14,708 nucleotides of DNA from Lysobacteraceae bacterium (GTDB lineage Bacteria; Pseudomonadota; Gammaproteobacteria; DSM-19610), in assembly GCA_020201295.1 (NCBI GenBank), contig JAIVHA010000183.1:1-14708 (forward strand), written 5' to 3'. Shown piece after piece: positions 8,033-13,610 of this stretch. How positions within the stretch are numbered: position 1 is the stretch's first letter; each line of letters starts with the position of its first letter. The position numbers and the translations under genes were made by a program. Under the pieces are notes generated by a model, which did no database searches, was not told where the DNA came from, and saw nothing but the letters and a program-made list of their open reading frames with translations.

Positions 8033-8356
8033 ATGACATTTGTAGTGGGCGAGAACTGCATCAAGTGCAAATACACGGACTGTGTGGAAGTCTGTCCGGT
8101 GGATTGCTTCCATGAAGGCCCGAATTTCCTCGTCATCGATCCCGAGGAGTGCATCGATTGCACCCTCTGCGAACCGGAATGCCCTGCCGAGGCCATCTTT
8201 GCCGAGGATGACCTGCCCGCGGACCAGGAACAGTTTCTGTCCCTGAACGAAGAGCTGGCCAAGGACTGGCCGGTGATCACCCAGAAAAAAGACGCCCCGC
8301 CGGATGCCGACGAATGGAACGGCAAGCCCGGCAAGCTGGATCTGCTGGAACGCTGA
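8033..8356 (+). CDS. fdxA: 7Fe-8S ferredoxin of the FdxA / Azotobacter FdI type
   Basis: Small cytoplasmic electron carrier of 107 residues with one [3Fe-4S] and one [4Fe-4S] cluster. Nine cysteines, at 9, 12, 17, 21, 25, 40, 43, 46 and 50, follow the FdI pattern with an offset of one. By family knowledge C9, C17 and C50 hold the 3Fe cluster, and C21, C40, C43 and C46 the 4Fe cluster. The C-terminal tail of about 50 residues, ending near WNGKPGKLDLL, is typical of this family and separates it from short 2[4Fe-4S] ferredoxins. AAGGGAG lies just upstream of the ATG. The gene converges on dsbC with only 10 bases between the stops. Its redox partner is not evident from the neighbours. Confidence 0.93.
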   Translation: MTFVVGENCIKCKYTDCVEVCPVDCFHEGPNFLVIDPEECIDCTLCEPECPAEAIFAEDDLPADQEQFLSLNEELAKDWPVITQKKDAPPDADEWNGKPGKLDLLER

Positions 8357-8376
8357 GTTTCCGCCCTCAGGGAGCG
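8351..8376. terminator. Weak hairpin between convergent fdxA and dsbC stops
   Basis: CTGAG (8353-8357) and CTCAG (8366-8370) can pair around an 8-base loop, and an outer CGC/GCG pair can extend the stem across a bulge. It spans both stop codons of the convergent genes, so it might serve both strands. There is no T-run, so it is not a canonical intrinsic terminator. Confidence 0.22.
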
Positions 8377-9086
8377 GGGATGGCCTCCAGCATGGCGGCC
8401 ATGCGATCCGCCGGCACATAGCCCGGCAGCACCCGCCCATCCTCCAGCACGATACTCGGCGTGCCACGCACGCCGATGCTCTGTCCCAGCGCCATGTGAC
8501 GCTCTACCGGGTTGTCGCATTTCCTGGGCGCCGGGTCCTTGCCTTGTTTGGCCCGGGTCAGGGCCTCGTTGCGATCCTTGGCACACCAGACCGACACGGC
8601 CTTGTCATAGGAAGGGGAATCGATCCCGCTACGGGGGAACATCAGGTAACGAACCCGAATTCCCTTGTCGTGATAGGCCGCCATCTCCTCATGCAGCTTG
8701 CGGCAATAGCCGCAATCGATATCGGTAAACACCGTTATCGTATGACGGGGTTTATCGGGACCGAAGATGAGCATGTTCTCCTCGCCGACCCCATCGATGG
8801 TACTGCGCAAGGCGGCCTCCCGTTCCGGCTGGGTCAGGTTCCGGCCCTTGGCCATGTCCACCAGGTCCCCCTGCAGCATATGCCGGCCATCGGCGCTGAC
8901 ATAGAACACATGAGGTCCGATCACGACCTCATAGAGGCCCTCGACGGCCGCCGGGCGTATCCGGTCCGCTTGCACATCGCCGAGCGCGGCGCGCACCGCG
9001 GCCTCACCCTGCTCCACCTCCGCCAGTACCGGGACCGTAAGCATTCCCAGTCCAGCCAGCATCCCCGTCATCACTGCACGTTTCAT
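8367..9086 (-). CDS. dsbC: DsbC-type periplasmic protein-disulfide isomerase
   Basis: Periplasmic thiol-disulfide isomerase that reshuffles wrong disulfides and is normally kept reduced by DsbD. The 239-residue protein starts with a signal peptide (MKRAVMTGMLAGLGMLTV, likely cut after PVLA, residue 22). An N-terminal dimerisation domain runs to about residue 90. The thioredoxin-fold domain has the active site CGYC (125-128) in VFTDIDCGYCRKLH and the cis-proline in GTPSIV (Pro210). C168 and C190 match the second, structural disulfide of DsbC. I chose ATG 9086 over GTG 9089 because GAGTGAG is 5 bases upstream of the ATG and too close to the GTG. It lies downstream of xerD on the same strand, the same pairing as in E. 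coli (xerD-dsbC-recJ), although recJ is absent here. Confidence 0.92.
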   Translation of the reverse strand: MKRAVMTGMLAGLGMLTVPVLAEVEQGEAAVRAALGDVQADRIRPAAVEGLYEVVIGPHVFYVSADGRHMLQGDLVDMAKGRNLTQPEREAALRSTIDGVGEENMLIFGPDKPRHTITVFTDIDCGYCRKLHEEMAAYHDKGIRVRYLMFPRSGIDSPSYDKAVSVWCAKDRNEALTRAKQGKDPAPRKCDNPVERHMALGQSIGVRGTPSIVLEDGRVLPGYVPADRMAAMLEAIPAP

Positions 9087-9183
9087 CACAACTCACTCTT
9101 TTTGCTGATAATCGGTATAAAGATCCAGAAGTAAGACTACTCGCGGGACCTGAAGTTCGGCCACTCTAGCAGAAACCCTCGCC

Positions 9184-10110
9184 TCAGCCACGGGGGTGAT
9201 GCCGGGCATGCAATTGCTTGAGGCGTTCGCGCGCCACATGGGTGTAGATCTGGGTGGTGGACAGGTCGCTGTGCCCCAACAGCATCTGCACCACGCGCAA
9301 GTCGGCACCATGGTTCAACAAATGGGTGGCAAAGGCATGCCGCAGGGTATGGGGCGACAGGTGGCGCTGGATGCCCGCCTGGCGGGCGTGGGCACGAACC
9401 CGGTACCAGAAGGCCTGGCGTGTCATGCCCTCCCCGCGCCGGGACAGGAACAGCCGGTCGCCGCCCTGGCCCGCCGCCAGCCCCGGCCGTGCCTCCTCGC
9501 CATACCGCTGCAACCATTGCAGGGCCTCCTCCCCCAGGGGCACCAGGCGCTCCTTGCTGCCCTTGCCCAGCACCCGCACCACGCCCTGCGCCATGCTGAC
9601 CTGGTCGACCCGCAGTTCCACCAGCTCCGTCACCCGCAGGCCCGTGGCGTAGAGCAGTTCCAGCATGGCCCGGTCACGCAGTCCCAGGGCCGTCCCGGGA
9701 TCGGGCGCCTTCAACAAACGCTCCACTTCCTCCTCGCTCAGGGTACCGGGCAGGGGCCGGGGGAGCTTGGGGGTCCCGATCAGGGCGGTGGGATCCACGC
9801 GCAGCTGGCCTTCGCGCAGCAGGTGGCGGTAGAAACGTCGCAGGCTGGACAGCCCACGCGCCGCGGTACGCGCCTTGGCCCCCCTGGCATGGCGATGGGC
9901 AAGATAACGCTGCAGGTCACCGTGGTCGGCCGCCAGCAAGCGGTTCCCCGCGCCCGCCAGCCAGGCGGCCAGGGCGAGCAGGTCCTGGCGGTAGGCGGCC
10001 AGGGTATTGCGGCTCAGGCCGCGCTCCATCCACAGGGCGTCGAGAAAACGCTCCACCAGCGCCAGTTCCGTTTCGGGAACGGCACTGACGGCACGTGCGG
10101 GTTCAACCAC
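9184..10110 (-). CDS. xerD: XerD site-specific tyrosine recombinase
   Basis: Tyrosine recombinase that, with XerC and FtsK, resolves chromosome dimers at dif. The 308-residue protein has an N-terminal SAM-like core-binding domain (about residues 15-100) and the catalytic domain with every key residue: R159 in YATGLRVTEL, K183 in GKGSKER, H254 and R257 in LSPHTLRHAF, H280 in LLGHSDLSTTQ and Tyr289 in QIYTHV. The spacing is within one residue of E. coli XerD. The absence of integron- or phage-type insertions and the dsbC neighbour argue for the housekeeping enzyme. Start: the frame is open to a GTG at 10143, but GTG 10110 has a near-perfect GGAGG 5 bases upstream and gives a length closer to the family (298). 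XerC is the alternative; the dsbC synteny favours XerD. Confidence 0.92.
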   Translation of the reverse strand: MVEPARAVSAVPETELALVERFLDALWMERGLSRNTLAAYRQDLLALAAWLAGAGNRLLAADHGDLQRYLAHRHARGAKARTAARGLSSLRRFYRHLLREGQLRVDPTALIGTPKLPRPLPGTLSEEEVERLLKAPDPGTALGLRDRAMLELLYATGLRVTELVELRVDQVSMAQGVVRVLGKGSKERLVPLGEEALQWLQRYGEEARPGLAAGQGGDRLFLSRRGEGMTRQAFWYRVRAHARQAGIQRHLSPHTLRHAFATHLLNHGADLRVVQMLLGHSDLSTTQIYTHVARERLKQLHARHHPRG

Positions 10111-10115
10111 CCGTA

Positions 10116-10120
10116 CCTCC
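10116..10120 (-). promoter_or_regulatory. Shine-Dalgarno GGAGG that fixes the xerD start
   Basis: On the minus strand GAGGAGGT precedes a GTG codon at 10110 with a 5-base spacer. It lies just after, and partly overlaps the region of, the stop of the upstream SIMPL gene, which supports a GTG start and an operon-like link between the two genes. Confidence 0.7.
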
Positions 10121-10804
10121 TCAGGGCATGATGAGTTCGACACTGCCGGCCACGGTCACCCGTACTTCCGATTCCCCCGCCTGTACCGCGGGCGCCGCCA
10201 TCTCGACACTGGCCACCTGGGCGCGCAATATCGGCCCCGGGAAGTGGCCGCCGGTCTGGATACTGGCGTTAACCAGGCGATGGCCCGAGGCCCCCATGAT
10301 ACGCTGCACCTTGTCCGCGCGCTCCTGGAAGGCCCGCAGGGCCGCCTCGATCAATTGTTCCTCGGCGGCGCGCCGCGCCGCGTCGGAAACGGAGAAGCCC
10401 ATGGAGCGTACCTGCAGACGTTCCTGCAACTCGCCGACCAGGGCGCTGATGGCGGGGATGTCCGTGCCTTCCACATGGAGATCCTGGCTCACCTGCCAAC
10501 CGCGCAGCTTGTCCTTGTCCCGCAGGGCCTGGGTATGGTAATTGCCGGTTTTCAGCCGCACGCCCTCGCCCTGGCCAGCCCGTGCCAGGGCCCAGTCCAT
10601 GGTTTCGTTGATGGTGCGTGCCAGCCGCGCCGGGTCACTGCCCTCGGCCTGTGCCGTCAGCCACACCTGCATCTGGTCATTGCCCACCTGCTGGCTGCGC
10701 TCCACCTGGAAATGCAATTGCTGGTAGCGCGGCTCGTCGGCAGCCTGGGCCGACAGAAACACACCCATCAGGGCCATTACAAGCCCGATCCGCATGACGC
10801 CCAT
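10121..10804 (-). CDS. SIMPL (DUF541) domain periplasmic protein
   Basis: Exported protein of the SIMPL/DUF541 family (YggE-like), whose biochemical role is not well defined; members have been linked to oxidative-stress tolerance. The 227 residues begin with a signal peptide (MRIGLVMALMGVFLS core), likely cut after AQA before ADEPRYQ. The mature part shows the family pattern: an N-terminal strand region ending near KTGNYHTQ, then GWQVSQDLHVEG, and the helix around FSVSDAARRAAEEQLIEAAL followed by RADKVQRIMG. No cysteine or catalytic motif stands out. I chose ATG 10804 over a TTG at 10828 because GGAGGAG lies 7 bases upstream and the signal peptide then has normal length; ATG 10795 is also possible. 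It ends 10 bases before xerD and is probably co-transcribed with it. Confidence 0.82.
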   Translation of the reverse strand: MGVMRIGLVMALMGVFLSAQAADEPRYQQLHFQVERSQQVGNDQMQVWLTAQAEGSDPARLARTINETMDWALARAGQGEGVRLKTGNYHTQALRDKDKLRGWQVSQDLHVEGTDIPAISALVGELQERLQVRSMGFSVSDAARRAAEEQLIEAALRAFQERADKVQRIMGASGHRLVNASIQTGGHFPGPILRAQVASVEMAAPAVQAGESEVRVTVAGSVELIMP

Positions 10805-10823
10805 GATCCGTCTCCTCCACTTG

Positions 10824-10841
10824 TGCAATGCATCGATTGCA
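10824..10841. promoter_or_regulatory. Inverted repeat TGCAAT-N6-ATTGCA between divergent genes
   Basis: Perfect 6-base arms at 10824-10829 and 10836-10841 lie in the 88-base gap between the SIMPL gene and mobA, which diverge from here. The symmetry and position suit a regulator-binding site. A TATACT hexamer at 10852-10857 could be a mobA -10 element, but no good -35 is found. Chance symmetry cannot be excluded. Confidence 0.25.
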
Positions 10842-10892
10842 ACACTGCCGCTATACTACACCTCCTGCCCAGCGAAACCCTGTCATCGCCAC

Positions 10893-11504
10893 ATGCCAAG
10901 CCCACGCCACTCCGCCACCATCACGGGGATCATCCTGGCCGGCGGCCGTGGCCGGCGCCTGGGTGGACAGGACAAGGGCCTGCTCATGCTCGGACGACAA
11001 CCGGCGGTGGCCTGGTTGCTACAGGCACTGGCGCCGCAGACCGATGCACTGCTGATCAACGCCAATCGCCACCTGGATCGATACCGTGCCTTCGGCTTTC
11101 CCGTGGTCGAGGACGATTACGCTGACTATGCCGGCCCCCTGGCGGGGTTGCTGGCCGGTCTCGAATACTGCCAGACCGAATATCTGCTCAGCGTGCCCTG
11201 CGATGCCCCCCTGCCGGCCCCTGATTACGCCCGCCGCATGCTGGCGGCGCTGCAGCAGGCCGGGTCGCGCCTGTGCGTGGCCCATGACGGCGAACGCCTG
11301 CAGCCGGTACACCTGTTGCTGCACCGGGACCTGGCCCCCGAGCTGCGTGCCGCCCTGACGAACGGCCAGCGCAAGACCCGCGACTGGGTGCTCTCACTGC
11401 AACCGGCCCGGGCGGACTTCTCCGATCACTCGGAACAGTTCCTGAACATGAACACCCCAGAGGAGCAGGCGCGCCTGGAAGCCCTGTTGACCGCATCCCC
11501 ATGA
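10893..11504 (+). CDS. mobA: MobA, molybdenum cofactor guanylyltransferase
   Basis: Cytoplasmic enzyme that transfers GMP from GTP to Mo-molybdopterin, giving the guanine dinucleotide cofactor of DMSO-reductase-family enzymes. The 203-residue protein begins its Rossmann-like fold at ITGIILAGGRGRRLGGQDKG, the nucleotide-binding loop with K28 equivalent to E. coli K25. The Mg-binding aspartate D104 sits in SVPCDAPLP (E. coli D101), and the conserved GPLAGLLAGLE segment precedes it. I chose ATG 10893 because the fold starts ten residues later and the length fits the family; the frame is open upstream to 10794 but overlaps the divergent gene. No convincing Shine-Dalgarno is visible. Its stop overlaps the mobB start (ATGA), the usual mobAB coupling. 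Confidence 0.92.
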   Translation: MPSPRHSATITGIILAGGRGRRLGGQDKGLLMLGRQPAVAWLLQALAPQTDALLINANRHLDRYRAFGFPVVEDDYADYAGPLAGLLAGLEYCQTEYLLSVPCDAPLPAPDYARRMLAALQQAGSRLCVAHDGERLQPVHLLLHRDLAPELRAALTNGQRKTRDWVLSLQPARADFSDHSEQFLNMNTPEEQARLEALLTASP

Positions 11505-11654
11505 AGAACACGCCCTCCCTGCCACCGGTATTGGGTTTCGCCGCCTGGAGCGGCACCGGCAAGACCACTCTGCTGACCGCTACCCGTACTGGATCTCAAT
11601 TCGCCGGAGCAAGTCGCGGCGTTTATAATCGCCCGTATGTGTACCGGCATGTAA
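11501..11654 (+). pseudogene. mobB: mobB remnant: N- and C-terminal ends joined by a large internal deletion
   Basis: MobB is a GTP-binding partner of MobA. The first 26 codons, from ATG 11501, end in the Walker A motif GFAAWSGTGKTTLLT. At about 11575 the gene breaks off. In another frame (from about 11577), bases encode PLPVLDLNSPEQVAAFIIAR followed shortly by TAA at 11652-11654, which is the normal MobB C-terminus. Intact MobB has roughly 160-175 residues, so around 120 codons (about 360 bases) are missing and the two ends are out of frame. The product cannot be a working GTPase because the switch regions and guanine-binding motif are gone. MobB is dispensable in E. coli, so loss is tolerable. 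An assembly error is the alternative. Confidence 0.85.
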
Positions 11655-11737
11655 AAGCTCTGGTCCTTGTCCTCCGGCGGGTGTCGGCCGCAGGGATGTA
11701 TTCACGGCGACCCGCCGGTGGACATGGGCCAGGGCTT
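11655..11737. repeat. Large stem-loop with 28-base inverted arms between mobB remnant and moeA
   Basis: The left arm (11655-11682) and right arm (11710-11737) pair at 26 of 28 positions (24 Watson-Crick, two G-T) with two T-T mismatches; the innermost nine pairs, CCGGCGGGT with ACCCGCCGG, are perfect. The 27-base loop holds GCCG and CGGC, which can add four more pairs. The stem starts at the base after the mobB TAA. There is no T-run after it. The size and the loop motif GGGATGTATTCACGGC recall dispersed palindromic intergenic elements of gammaproteobacteria, but copy number cannot be judged from one window. It could end mobAB transcription or be a MITE-like element. Confidence 0.75.
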
Positions 11738-11788
11738 GCTCCGAACGAATCAACTCCTGCCAATCCGCTATTCACAGGCCATACCGTC

Positions 11789-13045
11789 ATGACCGAAACC
11801 CGCCCCGATCCCTGCGCTTCCCCCAAAGCCGGCCTGCTGTCCGTGGAGGATGCCCGCGCCAGAATCGCCACCCTGCTCCAGGTCATCGAGGGCACGGAAC
11901 AACTGCCTATCCGCGACACCCTGGACCGGGTGTTGGCCCAGGAAGTGATTTCCGGCATCGACGTCCCGCCCCATGACAATTCCGCCATGGATGGCTATGC
12001 CTTGCGCGGCGTCGATCTTCCCGCGCAAGGGGAAGCGGCGCTGCAACTCATCGGCAAGGCCTTCGCCGGCACGGGATTCACGGGAACAGTCGCTGCGGGA
12101 CAATGTGTACGCATCATGACCGGTGCCATGATCCCCAAGGGAGCCGACACGGTCATCATGCAGGAACAGGTCCGCGTCGAAGGCGAACGAATCCACTTCG
12201 GCACCGGCCACCAGCCCGGCAGCAATGTACGCCGTGCCGGTGAGGACATGGCACGTGGCGCAGTGGTCCTGCGCCCCGGCCACCATATCACGCCCGCCGA
12301 CCTGGGCGTGCTCGCCTCCCTGGGTCTCGGGGAAGTGCGGGTGCGGCGTCGGTTGCGGGTGGCCTTCTTCTCCACCGGCGATGAACTGTGCAGCGTCGGC
12401 GAACCCCTGCAAGAAGGCCAGATCTACGACAGTAACCGCTATACCCTGCACGGCATGCTCAGACGCCTGGGGGTGGAGCTGCTCGACCTGGGGGTCATAC
12501 GTGACGATCGCGCGGCCATACAGCAGGCATTCCGTAACGCCTCCACCATGGCCGACGTGGTCATCACCAGCGGCGGCGTGTCCGTGGGCGAGGCGGATTT
12601 CGTAAAACAAACCCTGGACGAGCTGGGGCAGGTGGACTTCTGGCGCATCGCCATGAAGCCGGGCAAGCCGCTGGCCTTCGGCCGACTTGGAAGAGCGGTA
12701 TTTTTCGGCCTGCCGGGCAACCCCGTTTCCGTCATGGCCACCTTCTACCAGTTCGTGCAACCGGCCCTGCGGGCCATGATGGGGCAATCACCAGGACCGG
12801 TGATGACCCTGCGACTGCCCACGGAAACCCCTCTGAAAAAGGCGCCGGGGCGCACCGATTTCCAGCGTGGTCGCCTGGTACGGGGTGACGATGGTCAGTT
12901 ACGGGTAAACAGCACGGGCCTGCAGGGTTCCCATGTACTCACTTCCATGAGTCAGGCCGATTGTTTCATCATCCTGCCGGCGGAGTGCACCGGCGTGGCG
13001 GCCGGTGAACTGGTGGAGGTACAGCCCTTCGCGGGGCTGATCTAG
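11789..13045 (+). CDS. moeA: MoeA, molybdopterin molybdenumtransferase
   Basis: Cytoplasmic enzyme that inserts molybdate into adenylylated molybdopterin, the step before MobA. The 418-residue length is close to the family (about 410). Domain I/II shows VPPHDNSAMDGYALRG, MTGAMIPKGADTVIMQE and GEDMARGAVVL. The molybdopterin-binding domain III has FSTGDEL, GQIYDSN, TSGGVSVGEADFVK, MKPGKPLAFG and FGLPGNPVSVM. Domain IV follows (about residues 340-418). ATG 11789 is chosen because conserved sequence begins shortly after it. The reading frame is open upstream through the hairpin to the mobB start at 11501, giving an artefactual 514-residue fusion whose 70-codon linker has no recognisable sequence. 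No strong Shine-Dalgarno is visible. It lies downstream of mobA on the same strand. Confidence 0.93.
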   Translation: MTETRPDPCASPKAGLLSVEDARARIATLLQVIEGTEQLPIRDTLDRVLAQEVISGIDVPPHDNSAMDGYALRGVDLPAQGEAALQLIGKAFAGTGFTGTVAAGQCVRIMTGAMIPKGADTVIMQEQVRVEGERIHFGTGHQPGSNVRRAGEDMARGAVVLRPGHHITPADLGVLASLGLGEVRVRRRLRVAFFSTGDELCSVGEPLQEGQIYDSNRYTLHGMLRRLGVELLDLGVIRDDRAAIQQAFRNASTMADVVITSGGVSVGEADFVKQTLDELGQVDFWRIAMKPGKPLAFGRLGRAVFFGLPGNPVSVMATFYQFVQPALRAMMGQSPGPVMTLRLPTETPLKKAPGRTDFQRGRLVRGDDGQLRVNSTGLQGSHVLTSMSQADCFIILPAECTGVAAGELVEVQPFAGLI

Positions 13046-13069
13046 ACCCGCTGGTGTACCGGATATCGA

Positions 13070-13099
13070 GGCTGTCGGGCTGAAGCCCGACCTACAGCC
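13070..13099. repeat. REP-like palindrome between convergent moeA and thioredoxin genes
   Basis: GTCGGGCT (13074-13081) and AGCCCGAC (13084-13091) are perfect 8-base arms around a 2-base centre, and GGCT/AGCC at 13070-13073 and 13096-13099 can extend the stem across a bulge. The sequence GTCGGGCTGAAGCCCGACCT is of a kind I recognise as scattered between genes in many proteobacterial genomes. It sits 25 bases after the moeA stop and 10 bases before the thioredoxin stop, where it could act as a two-way transcription stop. Confidence 0.65.
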
Positions 13100-13109
13100 C
13101 AGCCACAGG

Positions 13110-13481
13110 CTACCCGGCCTGGCTGGCCTGCGTCTCGATGTCGCGGCGCACCTGCTCCATGTCCAGCTTGGAGGCCTGCTCCACCAACTGGTCGAGGGCC
13201 GAAGCCGGCAGCGCGCCCGGCTGGGAGAAGATGATGATCTTTTCGCGGAAGATCATCAGCGTGGGGATGGAGCGGATCTGAAAATGGCCGGCGATTTCCT
13301 GCTCTTCCTCGGTGTTGACCTTGGCGAACACCGCGTCGGGGTATTTCTCCGCAGCCTGTTCAAAGACCGGCGCGAAGCTGCGGCAGGGGCCGCACCAGGG
13401 TGCCCAGAAATCCACCAGCACCATGTCGTTCCCGGTAATGATCTGCTCAAAATTCTCTTTCGTCAGTTCTACTGTCGCCAC
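13110..13481 (-). CDS. Thioredoxin with C-terminal helical extension
   Basis: Cytoplasmic thiol reductase of 123 residues; no signal peptide. It has the thioredoxin fold with the WCGPC active site (C30, C33) in VDFWAPWCGPCRSFAP, the buried D24, and the cis-proline P73 in RSIPTLMIF. Compared with E. coli TrxA (108 residues) it has about 20 extra C-terminal residues (KLDMEQVRRDIETQ), likely helical. This fits a secondary thioredoxin rather than the main TrxA, so I give no symbol. The start is GTG 13481: GGGAG lies 7 bases upstream and the fold begins at once. It is downstream of the cyclase gene on the same strand, 129 bases away, and converges on moeA across a palindrome. Confidence 0.9.
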   Translation of the reverse strand: MATVELTKENFEQIITGNDMVLVDFWAPWCGPCRSFAPVFEQAAEKYPDAVFAKVNTEEEQEIAGHFQIRSIPTLMIFREKIIIFSQPGALPASALDQLVEQASKLDMEQVRRDIETQASQAG

Positions 13482-13504
13482 AAGCGATCTCCCAATGAAT
13501 ACGC

Positions 13505-13520
13505 GCGAACCCTGGTTCGC
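13505..13520. promoter_or_regulatory. Perfect 7-2-7 palindrome upstream of the thioredoxin gene
   Basis: GCGAACC (13505-13511) and GGTTCGC (13514-13520) are exact inverted arms with a 2-base centre, 24 bases upstream of the thioredoxin GTG. Its position just upstream of the ribosome-binding site fits a repressor operator or a leader hairpin. The regulator cannot be named. Confidence 0.35.
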
Positions 13521-13610
13521 TCAAGGATACTCATCCGCACTGAGTACGAATAACCGATGAGGAAAGGATGCGGGCGCGGAGACGGGATTTCAAGGGAACC
13601 ACGGAGAAAA

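Noticed and set aside
9090..9183. Separate dsbC promoter in the xerD-dsbC gap
   Set aside because: The minus strand has AT-rich hexamers (TTACTT, GATTAT), but the spacing is about 15 bases and the matches are poor; not strong enough to list.
9184..10110. Tyrosine recombinase as part of an integrative element
   Set aside because: Residue spacing, length and the dsbC neighbour fit housekeeping XerD; no attachment-site repeats or phage genes are nearby.
9196..10131. Plus-strand open frame (311 codons) opposite xerD
   Set aside because: Gln/Gly/Pro-rich translation without motifs; the minus strand encodes XerD with all catalytic residues.
10837..10857. TTGCAA and TATACT as a mobA promoter
   Set aside because: The spacing is only 9 bases, far from 16-18, and no acceptable -35 lies at the proper distance.
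11650..11788. Possible molybdenum cofactor riboswitch in front of moeA
   Set aside because: The fold is a single long inverted repeat starting at the mobB stop, not the multi-helix architecture of that riboswitch, and I see none of its conserved core.
11768..12787. Minus-strand open frame (339 codons) opposite moeA
   Set aside because: Low-complexity His/Gly-rich translation opposite well-conserved MoeA motifs.
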